Origin: Staphylococcus sp. IVB6214
GTDB taxonomy: Bacteria; Bacillota; Bacilli; Staphylococcales; Staphylococcaceae
Assembly (NCBI RefSeq): GCF_025558585.1
Contig: NZ_CP094723.1
Span: 868,001-932,000 of the forward strand
Length of the DNA: 64,000 bases
Reading direction: 5' to 3'
The notes beneath the pieces were generated by a model. The model saw only the letters and a list, made by a program, of their open reading frames with translations. It did no database searches and had not been told where the DNA came from. This document shows positions 21,342 through 30,425 of this stretch, in pieces. Numbering within the stretch: the stretch's first letter is position 1; the number at the start of each line of letters is the position of its first letter. Made by a program: the position numbers and the translations under genes.

Positions 21342-22259
21342 TTAATAAGTTAAGTTGTCTATCTCTTTTCTTACATGTTTTGTCATTGCAACGCCATAAC
21401 CCATTTCTTCTTTGTTGTATTTGAAAGTAGAATGACCTGAATTATTGAAGCCATTTGGGAAAATGCCAATTAACTCATTATTTTGATTCATAATAGGGCT
21501 CCCAGAATTACCTTTTCTCGTAACTGCATTGAAATAAATCTGAGGTTCTTTCGTGGTTGCTTTATTTAAATAATAGCCTTGTGTGATAAACATTTGCTGA
21601 CTGGGGATCTTCGCAAGTGATGGGTACCGTGATTCGAAGTATTTAGGATCAGGATAACCAACAATCTTAATACGTTCCTTGAATGACATAGATTTAATAC
21701 TATGTTCACTTGCAATTGGCATCGGTGTCATAACATCACTAAGGTTTTCATGAGTATGAACAACGGCCAAGTCGACACCTTTTATCATATGAACTGAACG
21801 CACGTTAAAAGTATAGGGCGTTTGATTCGGTGTCTGCATCGGTTTGAAGCGTAAAAATTGTGGCTTGGCAGGACGATAGTTTCGTTTTCCAGGTTGAGTT
21901 TTTGAATCTTCAACGACATGGTTATTCGTCAATAATGTGTGATCATCTATTGCTACGGCTGTTCCTGCAATATCTCTTTTATGATTAATGAGTCTTCCAA
22001 TAGATTGATACGGTTTGGGTATAGGTGATGGAACTGTTTTGATTGTCACAGCATCATCATCGATACGTTGTGCCAACTGGAATGCCTTTTGACTCCCGGA
22101 TTGTTTATTCATTGCATTATTCGTGACATAGGCATCGTTAGGGTCATTTGTCGGATGAACTTGAACATTGCTTGACTGTGGCCGATTGGTAATCGTGAAA
22201 AATGCGACGAAACAAACAAATAACAAGCCTATAAATATAAGGAAAGGTTGTTTTTTCAA
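21342..22259 (-). CDS. Exfoliative-toxin/V8-like trypsin-fold serine protease
   Basis: This 305-residue protein has an N-terminal hydrophobic segment (about 5-22, FLIFIGLLFVCFVAFFTI) that serves as a signal peptide or signal anchor. The S1B protease fold follows, with the catalytic triad visible: His in LLTNNHVV (about 113), Asp in GVDLAVVH (about 168) and Ser in RKGNSGSPI (about 251). The ends IVGYPDPKYF and GYGVAMTKHVRKEI recall the S. aureus exfoliative toxins (ETA has GYPFDHK, GNSGSGI and YGVGIGNYVKRI) more than HtrA, and no PDZ domain is seen. It should act outside the cell or at the membrane surface. Substrate is unknown and toxicity cannot be inferred. It lies between stk and rsgA beside the Mur-ligase-like gene, same strand, 79 bp apart. 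Confidence 0.8.
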   Translation of the reverse strand: MKKQPFLIFIGLLFVCFVAFFTITNRPQSSNVQVHPTNDPNDAYVTNNAMNKQSGSQKAFQLAQRIDDDAVTIKTVPSPIPKPYQSIGRLINHKRDIAGTAVAIDDHTLLTNNHVVEDSKTQPGKRNYRPAKPQFLRFKPMQTPNQTPYTFNVRSVHMIKGVDLAVVHTHENLSDVMTPMPIASEHSIKSMSFKERIKIVGYPDPKYFESRYPSLAKIPSQQMFITQGYYLNKATTKEPQIYFNAVTRKGNSGSPIMNQNNELIGIFPNGFNNSGHSTFKYNKEEMGYGVAMTKHVRKEIDNLTY

Positions 22260-22338
22260 TTCATAAAGAGCTCCTTTTGTGAAAATACTTTTCTAATATA
22301 GTATAAACAGGTATAAGACAATGTCAAATAGGATTCAA

Positions 22339-24390
22339 TTAGAATGTCATATACGCTTTGAGTACAGCTGGATTATCATATGATGTGAAAATAATTGTTT
22401 TATCACGACCACGGATGTAGCCACTTTTAGATTTGTCTCCAATTATAAAAGAATTGTTGAAGCGGAATAACTCAAATTGATAATCTTTGAAAATTTTATA
22501 TAAGTCATGTACTGAATAACTTTGACGTTCTCGCATCATAGAACGTCCTGTCAAATTGACCGCAACTGATGGATCAAGTTCGTATTTTTTAATAAATGCT
22601 CGCACGTATCGTTTTCGATTGATAAAGTTTTCAAACAATCGATCGGCTAATTCATATAAAACGGATGGGTGCGTACTATGTGTGATGTGTTTTAAAAGTT
22701 CATATGTTTCCATCTCTCTACCCGTAAAATATTGTTTATTGTTTGTTGGCCATTCGTTGAGATCACGAACTGAATTCGTCACATGTTCATTCATTGCATA
22801 TGTATAGTAAATGAGTGGACCTAAACCATCCGTCGTCATAGAGTGTTCTGTATTGACTGCTTTATCAATACTCAGTGTCTCATTATCAATAATTAAAAAA
22901 CTTTGTCCTATGTGGCGAATCTCATCGAATAACGTAGATTCTTCGTATTTTAACGTATTTGACGCCAAAGCATCTGGCAGTCTTTTGGCAAGATCAGGAA
23001 ACATTGTCCCACCACTAGATGATTTCAAAAGCGTCAGTGAATCTGCGTTACATAAAATTTTCAAATCATTCATCATCATCTCTATACTAGCGTACCAAGT
23101 GATGTGCTTATGCTTTACTTTGCTAGCAACAGAGCGTAAATCACCGTCAAGACACAAAATATAATCTGCTTGAGATTCTTCCAATACTGGAATAAGTGCT
23201 TGATGGATAACTTGTGAATTTTCACCTAAATCATTGATTTTGCCAAGTGCAATAATTTTGTTTCCTTTGAAAAAACGAACTTGTGTATCAAAAGCGCGTA
23301 TTGCATTCATCATGGCAGGTAACGATGCATTGTATGTATCATCGATGAGTGTGAGTTTGTGGTGAGTTGTTTGAACTTCTTTCATCTTCAATACTTTTGA
23401 AAATGGTTGAAAGTCTTTCAAATATTCACCATGTATTGTGATGTTTAACTTTTTCAATACGAGAAGTGCCGCTAGTAGGTTAGATACCATACCAGAGCTG
23501 ATTGTATTAAGGTTGTAGGTTTGTATCTCTCCGTTTTTATGTATACCTATTTGGATATGTCCTTTTTGATACTGTATATATTCAGGTGCAATATCTGCAT
23601 GAGACGATGTAGCAATTGAGAACGTATAAACGTTTTGTGTATGATTTTTTGCTTTCTCGATCAAATAATCTGCGCATAACGTATCATCATTAATAATAGC
23701 AATGCCGTTTTCACTCATCCCATGAAAAATTCTTGATTTTAATCTTGCAATGTCTTCAATTGTTTTCTTTGGTCGCATATGTGCAGCACCGATCCCAGTT
23801 ACAACAGCAATATCAGGGCGTAAGTTTAGCATCGTATCTTCAATATAATCAATGACATTCAGTGATACTTCAATCACCGCAAAATCAGGGTTTTTGATTA
23901 ACTTCAGCATATTGATGTATGTTGCGGTACGAACATTGTTGTTACCATAAGTCTCTAATACGTTGTAATCTCTTAACAGTGATGTCAACATTGTCCTTGT
24001 GGAAGTTTTACCCATCGATCCGGTAATTGCGATGATAGGATTCGTATATTGATTGCGGATGTGTATTGCTAAAGTTTTTAATGCGCTAATTGAGTCATCA
24101 ACAATGATTTGAGGGATAGGGTGTTCGAGATGCTTTGCTTCATGTTCCGTAATAATTAAGCCTATATCTTTATGAGACGGATCAATTAATTCGTTACCAT
24201 CAGGTGAACCCTTTGGTCTGCCTAAATATTTCTCCCAAGTATCATTATTAGGAGAAAAATAAGCTGTTTGTTTAGAGTGAATACGTGAAAAAAACATTTC
24301 AAAATCATTAATCACATTGTGTTCGTTATGAGTGCCAATGTTAATCGTATTGCCACCGATAATCGTAGCAATTTGTTTAATAGTAATCAT
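22339..24390 (-). CDS. MurF-like ligase fused to a degenerate D,D-carboxypeptidase-like domain
   Basis: The protein has 683 residues, against about 450 for MurF. Residues about 1-460 look like a MurF-type amide ligase: P-loop ITGSMGKTSTRT (about 123-134), GAAHM with a following ARLK lysine, DDTYNASLPAMMNAI, and LGKINDLGEN. Residues about 490-683 resemble the S11 D-Ala-D-Ala carboxypeptidase fold in pattern: a start EHSMTTDGLGPLIYY where S11 enzymes have SxxK, a helix-rich stretch LADRLFENF...YVRAFIKKYEL, SVHDLYKIFKDY, and GDKSKSGY at the place of the KTG box. The Lys of SxxK is Thr, so peptidase activity is doubtful. No signal peptide is seen. I infer a cell-wall-peptide-related ligase with a peptide-sensing or structural tail. 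The essential murF should be elsewhere. Confidence 0.65.
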   Translation of the reverse strand: MITIKQIATIIGGNTINIGTHNEHNVINDFEMFFSRIHSKQTAYFSPNNDTWEKYLGRPKGSPDGNELIDPSHKDIGLIITEHEAKHLEHPIPQIIVDDSISALKTLAIHIRNQYTNPIIAITGSMGKTSTRTMLTSLLRDYNVLETYGNNNVRTATYINMLKLIKNPDFAVIEVSLNVIDYIEDTMLNLRPDIAVVTGIGAAHMRPKKTIEDIARLKSRIFHGMSENGIAIINDDTLCADYLIEKAKNHTQNVYTFSIATSSHADIAPEYIQYQKGHIQIGIHKNGEIQTYNLNTISSGMVSNLLAALLVLKKLNITIHGEYLKDFQPFSKVLKMKEVQTTHHKLTLIDDTYNASLPAMMNAIRAFDTQVRFFKGNKIIALGKINDLGENSQVIHQALIPVLEESQADYILCLDGDLRSVASKVKHKHITWYASIEMMMNDLKILCNADSLTLLKSSSGGTMFPDLAKRLPDALASNTLKYEESTLFDEIRHIGQSFLIIDNETLSIDKAVNTEHSMTTDGLGPLIYYTYAMNEHVTNSVRDLNEWPTNNKQYFTGREMETYELLKHITHSTHPSVLYELADRLFENFINRKRYVRAFIKKYELDPSVAVNLTGRSMMRERQSYSVHDLYKIFKDYQFELFRFNNSFIIGDKSKSGYIRGRDKTIIFTSYDNPAVLKAYMTF

Positions 24391-24661
24391 AGATAGTCGC
24401 CCCTTTAGTCATAAATCTATTCCATATTTTGAAACACTGGATATTTTTTAGAGATTCTTAAATTTACGATTCCAGTAGTTAGTGACAAAAATTTTAGTAG
24501 GCAAAAAGTACAATGCTTCAGCATAAACTAAGTTATATTTAAAACATAATATATAATAAAGATTAATGTATAGCAATATGACATGCGTAACTGTTATGAG
24601 ATGACGTATTTTGGTATAATAAACGTAATTTGAAAAAAGAAGATTAAGATGAGGTGTGAAT

Positions 24662-25537
24662 TTGAAAACAGGACAGATTATAAAGTCTATCAGTGGTGTA
24701 TACCGAGTTGACGTGGAAGGGGAACAATTTGATGCGAAGCCACGTGGACTCTTTAGAAAAAAACAAATAACACCAGTAGTCGGTGATATTGTAGATATCG
24801 ACTTTGAAACACATGCATCAGGCTATATACAACATGTGCATGAACGGAAAAATGAACTGAAACGACCGCCAGTGAGTAATATTGATGTACTTGTTATTGT
24901 GATGAGTGCGGTAGAGCCGGACTTTTCAACACAATTGTTAGATCGTTTTCTTGTGATTGCTCACTCTTATGGTTTGTCACCACGTATTGTCATTACGAAG
25001 AAAGATTTGGCAACTGATACACAACAAGCAGACATTGAACGTTTGTTAGCGATTTATCAAAACATTGGTTATCAAACACAATTTATTGGCAAGGATGATG
25101 ATGTTCAAGCGGTATTTGGTACGTGGGAGTCAGGCATAGCGGTGCTGAGCGGTCAATCAGGAGTTGGTAAGTCAACACTACTCAATAGTTATCGACCAGA
25201 ATTGGCGCTTGAAACGAATAGTATTTCACAATCTTTGAATCGTGGACGCCATACGACGCGACATGTAGAACTCTATCCACGTTCCAATGGTTATATAGCG
25301 GATACGCCTGGATTTAGTGCGCTGGATTTTGATCACATTGAAAAGTATGAGTTAGATCGTTATTTTATTGAAATCAGTGAGGCAAGTGAGCAGTGCAAGT
25401 TCCGTGATTGCTCGCACACGAATGAGCCAAAATGTCACGTAAAAGCATTGGTAGATTCTGGTGAGATTGCTGATTTCAGATACCAGCATTATGAACAATT
25501 ACTACAAGAAATTTCTAATCGAAAGGTACGATACTAA
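24662..25537 (+). CDS. rsgA: Ribosome small-subunit GTPase RsgA
   Basis: RsgA checks late 30S assembly. An N-terminal OB fold is followed by a circularly permuted GTPase domain (TKKD G4 near 122, [11 protein letters not shown]1 near 168, DTPGFS G3) and a C-terminal zinc finger ([16 protein letters not shown]). The TTG at 24662 is chosen over the GTG at 24656 because the GTG lies within the ribosome-binding site GAGGTG (24651-24656), and S. aureus RsgA also begins MKTG. It shares its last base with the first base of rpe and starts the rsgA-rpe-thiN operon. Confidence 0.94.
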   Translation: MKTGQIIKSISGVYRVDVEGEQFDAKPRGLFRKKQITPVVGDIVDIDFETHASGYIQHVHERKNELKRPPVSNIDVLVIVMSAVEPDFSTQLLDRFLVIAHSYGLSPRIVITKKDLATDTQQADIERLLAIYQNIGYQTQFIGKDDDVQAVFGTWESGIAVLSGQSGVGKSTLLNSYRPELALETNSISQSLNRGRHTTRHVELYPRSNGYIADTPGFSALDFDHIEKYELDRYFIEISEASEQCKFRDCSHTNEPKCHVKALVDSGEIADFRYQHYEQLLQEISNRKVRY

Positions 25538-26193
25538 TGACAAAAGTTTTCCCTTCTTTATTATCTGCAGATTTTTTAAAGTTACAAGATGAATTGCAAG
25601 CACTAGAGAAAGCAGGTGTCGACGGTGTCCATTTTGATGTAATGGATGGACAGTTTGTGCCAAATATTTCAATTGGATTCCCGATATTAGAAGCAGTTCG
25701 ACGTGGGACATCATTGCCAATCGATGTGCATTTAATGATTGATAATCCAGAATCATACATTGATGACTTCTGTGAGAAAGGTGCCGATAAAGTTTCTGTT
25801 CATGTTGAAGCGACGCCACATATTCATCGTGCCATTCAAAAAATTCATGCATATGGTAAAGAAGCAGGTGTTGTGCTGAATCCAGGTACATCAATCGAAG
25901 CGATACGCCCCATCATTGAAGATATCGACTTCGTATTAATCATGTCAGTGAATCCTGGTTTTGGTGGACAAGCGTTTATACCATCAAGTCTTGATAAGAT
26001 TCGTGAACTTAAATTATTGCGTGAGGAGTTAGGGTTGTCGTTTCGCATAGAAGTAGACGGTGGTGTGAATGCGAAAACAGCACAACAAGTTGTTGATGCA
26101 GGTGCAGATTGGCTCGTAGCAGGTTCATACTTCTTCAATCAAGATCACTATGGACAAGCTGTTGCGACGTTAAAAGGTGAGGCTTTATCTTAA
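25537..26193 (+). CDS. rpe: Ribulose-phosphate 3-epimerase
   Basis: Rpe interconverts ribulose-5-P and xylulose-5-P in the pentose phosphate pathway. The 218-residue TIM barrel shows FPSLLSADFLKL, VHFDVMDGQFVPNISIG (metal-binding His and Asp), DVHLMI, VNPGFGGQAF and EVDGGVN. It is adjacent to rsgA with a one-base overlap and overlaps thiN by one base. Confidence 0.96.
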   Translation: MTKVFPSLLSADFLKLQDELQALEKAGVDGVHFDVMDGQFVPNISIGFPILEAVRRGTSLPIDVHLMIDNPESYIDDFCEKGADKVSVHVEATPHIHRAIQKIHAYGKEAGVVLNPGTSIEAIRPIIEDIDFVLIMSVNPGFGGQAFIPSSLDKIRELKLLREELGLSFRIEVDGGVNAKTAQQVVDAGADWLVAGSYFFNQDHYGQAVATLKGEALS

Positions 26194-26840
26194 TGTCTAA
26201 ACGTATTCATTTATTATGTAGTGATCGTTATCTGCCTGAAGGACTCTTTGAAACACTAAAAGATGCAGAATGGGGCGGTGTCGATCGTGGCACAAAAATT
26301 CTTTTAGAACAAGGGATTCAACCTATTTTTACAGTAGGGGACTTTGATTCGGTTACCGATGAAGAGCGTGCATGGATATCGGAACGCATCGACATTTCAC
26401 CTGTTCCAGCAGAAAAAGCAGACACAGATTTGGGACTTGCTGTTGCAGAATCAGTAGCACTTGGATATCAAGAAATTGCAATTTACGGGGCGACTGGTGG
26501 TCGACTAGATCATTTTATGGGCGCCATGCAATTATTGAAGGCACCTGCTTATCAATCGCAACGCATTGAATTGATTGATATACAGAATGAGATTTTGTTA
26601 CTAACTGAGGGAGAACATGAAGTTGTATGTAATCCTAAGTATCCATATATTTCATTCGTACCTGCGAGTGATCAAGTAACGTTATCTTTAGAAGGCTTTA
26701 AATATGATTTGGAACAAGAAGTGTTAGAAACGGGGTCGACTCTGACTATATCCAATGAGCTTCATCATGAATGTGCCTACGTTAAGGTACATAAAGGAGA
26801 TGTATATCAAATACGCAGTCGAGATATGACTGACTCATAA
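26193..26840 (+). CDS. thiN: Thiamine pyrophosphokinase
   Basis: ThiN makes thiamine diphosphate from thiamine and ATP. The 215-residue protein shows GVDRGTKILLEQGI, the acidic GDFDSV motif and the DTDLGLAVAE substrate site, then YGATGGRLDHFMGAMQLL, all typical of the family. It is the last gene of the rsgA-rpe-thiN unit and is followed by a terminator. Confidence 0.94.
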   Translation: MSKRIHLLCSDRYLPEGLFETLKDAEWGGVDRGTKILLEQGIQPIFTVGDFDSVTDEERAWISERIDISPVPAEKADTDLGLAVAESVALGYQEIAIYGATGGRLDHFMGAMQLLKAPAYQSQRIELIDIQNEILLLTEGEHEVVCNPKYPYISFVPASDQVTLSLEGFKYDLEQEVLETGSTLTISNELHHECAYVKVHKGDVYQIRSRDMTDS

Positions 26841-26848
26841 AATGCAAA

Positions 26849-26893
26849 GAAAACGACTTGATTTCACTACATTGTGATGTCGAGTCGTTTTTT
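26849..26893 (+). terminator. thiN terminator
   Basis: AAAACGACT pairs with AGTCGTTTT around a partly paired loop and is followed by a run of Ts. Confidence 0.85.
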
Positions 26894-26896
26894 TAC

Positions 26897-26932
26897 AAAA
26901 AAAAAACGAGACTGCCACATATAGTCTCGTTC
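26897..26932 (-). terminator. rpmB terminator
   Basis: ACGAGACT (26906-26913) pairs with AGTCTCGT (26923-26930). On the minus strand the stem is followed by ten Ts. It lies 20 bp beyond the rpmB stop. Confidence 0.88.
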
Positions 26933-26952
26933 TATTTCTTATAATATTAAAA

Positions 26953-27141
26953 TTATACGCGTGTTACTTTACCTGATTTTAAAGCACGTGCTGAAACCCA
27001 AACTTTTTTAGGTTTACCATCAACAAGAATTCTCACTTTTTGTAAGTTCGCATTCCAACGACGTTTCGTTGAGTTTAATGCGTGTGAGCGTCTGTTACCA
27101 GTTGATGCTTTACGTCCTGTTACGAAACATTCTTTACCCAT
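26953..27141 (-). CDS. rpmB: 50S ribosomal protein L28
   Basis: This 62-residue L28 matches S. aureus L28 almost residue for residue ([20 protein letters not shown]...). The second of two adjacent ATGs is chosen because it sits 7 bp from AGGAGG and gives the MGK start. It has no paired cysteines, so it is the zinc-free form. It is monocistronic, on the strand opposite to its neighbours, as is usual in Firmicutes. Confidence 0.97.
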   Translation of the reverse strand: MGKECFVTGRKASTGNRRSHALNSTKRRWNANLQKVRILVDGKPKKVWVSARALKSGKVTRV

Positions 27142-27254
27142 CATCGTACCTCCTTTAAGAAATACAAATACACTTTGCTACTACATACTAAGGTAATATA
27201 CCATAATATAAGTGTGTGTGCAATAAAAAGATCGGCACAATTTTATAAATCACT

Positions 27255-27282
27255 TTGTGTCTTTTTAAGTTTCTGTTATAAT
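27255..27282 (+). promoter_or_regulatory. Promoter of the Asp23-family/fakA operon
   Basis: TTGTGT (27255-27260), a 16-bp spacer and an extended -10 TGTTATAAT (TATAAT at 27277-27282). The start of transcription would fall near 27289, leaving a leader of about 210 nt. Confidence 0.65.
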
Positions 27283-27307
27283 TTACTATTGTGATTACAT
27301 ATAAGGT

Positions 27308-27345
27308 AGTTAAGCGCTTGATTTTAGCGGTTAAACTGTCTTAGT
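27308..27345 (+). promoter_or_regulatory. Leader hairpin upstream of the Asp23-family gene
   Basis: AGTTAAGCGCT and AGCGGTTAAACT can pair with a small bulge around a 7-nt loop, inside the long leader. No T-run follows, so it is not a simple terminator. The remaining sequence from 27346 to 27480 shows nothing I recognise. Confidence 0.4.
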
Positions 27346-27501
27346 TTATTCATTATAGTAGCGTACATATTCTCTACATAGTAAAATATAACTAATTGTA
27401 ATATGTGCAATTGTATGTTTAATTAGAACTATTGATTTGAACAACTAACTTAACAACGAGATGTAACGATAAGCAATTATTAGAATAGGAGGCGTAACGA
27501 T

Positions 27502-27876
27502 ATGGCATTAGAAATTACAAATGATTACGGTAGTATCGATATTTCAAATGAGGTGATCGCTTCTGTTGTAGGCGGTAAAGCAGTGGAATGTTACGGGATT
27601 GTCGGCATGGCTTCTCGTCAACAAGTACGCGATGGTATTGCTGAAATATTAGGTCATGAAAATTACGCAAAAGGGATTGTTGTAAGAGAAAATGACGGCA
27701 CTTTAGACGTAGATATGTATATTATCGTTAGCTATGGCGTGAAAATTTCAGAAGTTGCACAAAACGTCCAATCAACTGTGAAATATACATTAGAACATAC
27801 ACTTAAATTAAAAGTAAACTCAGTTAATATATTCGTACAAGGCGTACGTTTTAACAATGACGGGAACGACAAATAG
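27502..27876 (+). CDS. Asp23/Gls24-family (YloU) protein
   Basis: This 124-residue protein belongs to the Asp23/Gls24 envelope-stress family (DUF322). It shows the opening GSIDISNEVIASVVGGKAVECYGIVGM and the later VDMYIIVSYGVKISEVAQNVQSTV. Paralogues form membrane-tethered cytoplasmic layers; the exact job of this one is unknown. It is always found just upstream of fakA in Firmicutes, here with 12 bp between them and a strong ribosome site (AGGAGG) before each gene. Confidence 0.9.
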   Translation: MALEITNDYGSIDISNEVIASVVGGKAVECYGIVGMASRQQVRDGIAEILGHENYAKGIVVRENDGTLDVDMYIIVSYGVKISEVAQNVQSTVKYTLEHTLKLKVNSVNIFVQGVRFNNDGNDK

Positions 27877-27888
27877 GAGGACATTCGC

Positions 27889-29556
27889 ATGGTTACGAAA
27901 ATCAACGGTAATCTATTTGCCGATATGATTATACAAGGGGCTCAAAATTTATCAAACAATGCTGATCTAGTGGATTCATTGAACGTATATCCAGTACCAG
28001 ATGGGGATACGGGAACGAATATGAATCTATCGATGACTTCAGGGAAAGAAGAAGTACAAAACAATCCGACGAGCCATATTGGTGACTTAGGTAAGTCATT
28101 TTCGAAAGGATTGTTGATGGGAGCACGTGGTAACTCAGGTGTCATCTTGTCACAAATCTTCCGCGGCTTCTCAAAGGCGCTTGAAGATGAAAGTGAAATT
28201 GACGCTAAGAAATTTGCACGTAGTTTTGATGCTGGTGTTAAAACAGCATATAAGGCAGTTATGAAACCTGTTGAAGGGACAATTTTAACGGTTGCAAAAG
28301 ATGCCGGCAAAGCAGCGGTCGATACAGCCGAAAAAACGGATGACTGTTTAGAAGTAATGACAGCTGTATATGAAGCGGCACAAAAATCTTTAGAGAATAC
28401 ACCGAACTTATTACCTGTATTGAAAGAAGTAGGCGTTGTAGACAGCGGTGGTAAAGGTTTAACGTTAGTATACGAAGGCTTTATTAAAGCGATGAAAGGC
28501 GAAACAATTGAAGCGAAAACGCCGAAAGTAGACAAGGAAGAATTCTTCAATGATGACCATGACTTCCATGGTGTCATTAACACAGAAGATATCATCTATG
28601 GATACTGTACTGAAATGATGGTACGCTTCCAATCTGGCAAAGCACCATTTGACGAAGCAACTTTCAGAGAAGATATGAGTCGTTTTGGTGACTCGTTACT
28701 TGTGATTAGCGATGATGAAATCGTTAAAGTTCACGTACATACTGAAACACCGGGTGAAGTTTTCACTTTTGGTCAAAAGTATGGTGAATTGATTAAGGTA
28801 AAAGCTGAAAACATGCGTGAACAACACCGTGAAGTATTGAGAAAAGAAGCAGGTAGTGCTGATAAGAAGTCAGCAACTGCGCCTGCAGAAACTGAAAAAG
28901 TAGAAACAGCAATCATTACGATTTCGATGGGGGACGGTATCACGAAGCTCTTCAAATCAATGGGTGCGACACATATCATTAGCGGTGGTCAAACAATGAA
29001 TCCATCGACAGAAGATATCGTGACGGTTATTCGAGAAAGTGGATGCAAACGTGCAATTATCTTACCGAATAACAAAAATATTCAAATGGCGAGTCAACAA
29101 GCTGCGGAAATCGTCGATGTTGATGCGGTAGTTGTACCAACACGTACAGTGCCACAAGGTATTGCTGCAATGTTCAGTTATGATACAACGGCATCATTGG
29201 AAGAAAATGCAGAAGCCATGACAGATGCGCTATCTAATGTTAAGTCAGGTTCTATTACGTATGCCGTACGTGATACAAAAATTGACGGTATCAAGATTGA
29301 AAAAGATGCCTACATGGGCTTAGTTGAAGACAAAATTGTTGTCAGTGATCGTGATGCAAAAGCAACGTTACAACAAACTTTAGAAGCGATGTTAGATGAT
29401 GACAGTGAAATTTTAACAGTCATTGCAGGTGAAGAAGCAACAGATGAACATACAACATTTATTGAGTCATTTGTTGAAGAACACTATGAAGATGTTGAAA
29501 TTGAAATTCAAGATGGACAACAACCAATTTATCCTTATTTATTCTCAGTTGAGTAA
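27889..29556 (+). CDS. fakA: Fatty acid kinase catalytic subunit FakA
   Basis: This 555-residue protein phosphorylates fatty acids bound by FakB proteins, feeding exogenous fatty acids into PlsX/PlsY phospholipid synthesis. The N-terminal DAK (DhaL-type) kinase domain shows [14 protein letters not shown] with the Mg-binding aspartates, [16 protein letters not shown] and [10 protein letters not shown] middle domain (about 225-310) and a DegV-like C-terminal half follow. It was earlier annotated YloV. The lipid operon fapR-plsX lies 4 kb downstream. Confidence 0.95.
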   Translation: MVTKINGNLFADMIIQGAQNLSNNADLVDSLNVYPVPDGDTGTNMNLSMTSGKEEVQNNPTSHIGDLGKSFSKGLLMGARGNSGVILSQIFRGFSKALEDESEIDAKKFARSFDAGVKTAYKAVMKPVEGTILTVAKDAGKAAVDTAEKTDDCLEVMTAVYEAAQKSLENTPNLLPVLKEVGVVDSGGKGLTLVYEGFIKAMKGETIEAKTPKVDKEEFFNDDHDFHGVINTEDIIYGYCTEMMVRFQSGKAPFDEATFREDMSRFGDSLLVISDDEIVKVHVHTETPGEVFTFGQKYGELIKVKAENMREQHREVLRKEAGSADKKSATAPAETEKVETAIITISMGDGITKLFKSMGATHIISGGQTMNPSTEDIVTVIRESGCKRAIILPNNKNIQMASQQAAEIVDVDAVVVPTRTVPQGIAAMFSYDTTASLEENAEAMTDALSNVKSGSITYAVRDTKIDGIKIEKDAYMGLVEDKIVVSDRDAKATLQQTLEAMLDDDSEILTVIAGEEATDEHTTFIESFVEEHYEDVEIEIQDGQQPIYPYLFSVE

Positions 29557-29583
29557 TAAATATAGGATGATGTGAGATAAACA

Positions 29584-29630
29584 AGTGGGACATTTTCTTA
29601 ATGATATTGAGGAAATGTCCCATTTTTTGT
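29584..29630 (+). terminator. fakA terminator
   Basis: GTGGGACATTT pairs with AAATGTCCCAT around a partly paired loop, then TTTTTTG. Confidence 0.82.
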
Positions 29631-29678
29631 AGGTTATTATTATTTAAATTCATATTATTTAGAAATCGGTGACAAAAG

Positions 29679-29708
29679 TTTCAATATAAAAATTAGAATT
29701 GTTATAAT
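29679..29708 (+). promoter_or_regulatory. Possible promoter of sdaAB
   Basis: An extended -10 TGTTATAAT (TATAAT at 29703-29708) lies 37 bp before the start codon. The -35 (TTTCAA at 29679, 18-bp spacer) is poor. Confidence 0.45.
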
Positions 29709-29745
29709 AGCATTATATTTTATGGGGAGATTCAGGGGGGATACT

Positions 29746-30411
29746 ATGAAATTTAAAAGTGTATTCGACATTATTGGACCAACAATGGTTGGCCCATCAT
29801 CATCGCATACAGCAGGTGCGGTTCGTATCGGACTTGTAGCACGTTCTTTATTCGGTGGTCAGCCGACGCAAGTCGATATTTATTTGTTCGGATCGTTTAT
29901 GGAAACTTATAAGGGGCATGGTACCGATGTCGCACTAGTAGGTGGACTGCTCGGCTATGATACCGACGATAGTCGCATCGAATATAGTCTTGAAACGGCA
30001 AGAGAACTTGGCATGCGTGTGAACTTTATTGAAATGTCTGAAGAGCGTTCACATCCTAATACAGCAATTATTGATATGACTGATGGTGCAACGACCATTT
30101 CAGTTGAAGGCGTATCGATTGGTGGCGGTAAGATTGAAATTGTCGCAATAAATGGCTTCCCAATCAATATTAGTGGAAATTATCCAACGTTGCTCGTTTT
30201 TCACAAAGATACATTCGGTACAATTGGGAAAGTAGCGAATGTCTTGGGCGAGAATAGTATCAATGTAGGTAGCATGCATGTTTCGAGAAAAGAAAAGGGA
30301 GACCAAGCATTAATGACATGCGAACTAGATGAATCTGTCAGTCCTGCAATGATTGAAGAGATACGCAAGATACCGGGGATTATTACTGTGTCACTCATGG
30401 GAGAAAGTTGA
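29746..30411 (+). CDS. sdaAB: L-serine dehydratase beta subunit (iron-sulfur type)
   Basis: SdaAB with SdaAA deaminates L-serine to pyruvate and ammonia. The protein (221 residues from ATG 29746, after CAGGGGGG) begins KSVFDIIGPTMVGPSSSHTAGA, the substrate-site loop. It ends in an ACT domain (about 147-221: TIGKVANVLGENSINVGSMHVSR). An earlier in-frame GTG/ATG region would add residues upstream but overlaps the ribosome site, so it is rejected. The alpha subunit follows after 14 bp. Confidence 0.93.
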   Translation: MKFKSVFDIIGPTMVGPSSSHTAGAVRIGLVARSLFGGQPTQVDIYLFGSFMETYKGHGTDVALVGGLLGYDTDDSRIEYSLETARELGMRVNFIEMSEERSHPNTAIIDMTDGATTISVEGVSIGGGKIEIVAINGFPINISGNYPTLLVFHKDTFGTIGKVANVLGENSINVGSMHVSRKEKGDQALMTCELDESVSPAMIEEIRKIPGIITVSLMGES

Positions 30412-30425
30412 TTGGAGGGGTACTA

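Noticed and set aside
22556..23164. Two plus-strand frames inside the Mur-ligase fusion gene
   Set aside because: No ribosome sites. The minus-strand frame encodes clear ligase motifs.
24656..24661. GTG at 24656 as the rsgA start
   Set aside because: It falls within the ribosome-binding sequence GAGGTG. TTG at 24662 gives the conserved MKTG start.
27942..28595. 217-residue minus-strand frame inside fakA
   Set aside because: It is antisense to a well-supported kinase domain and its composition is that of a shadow frame.
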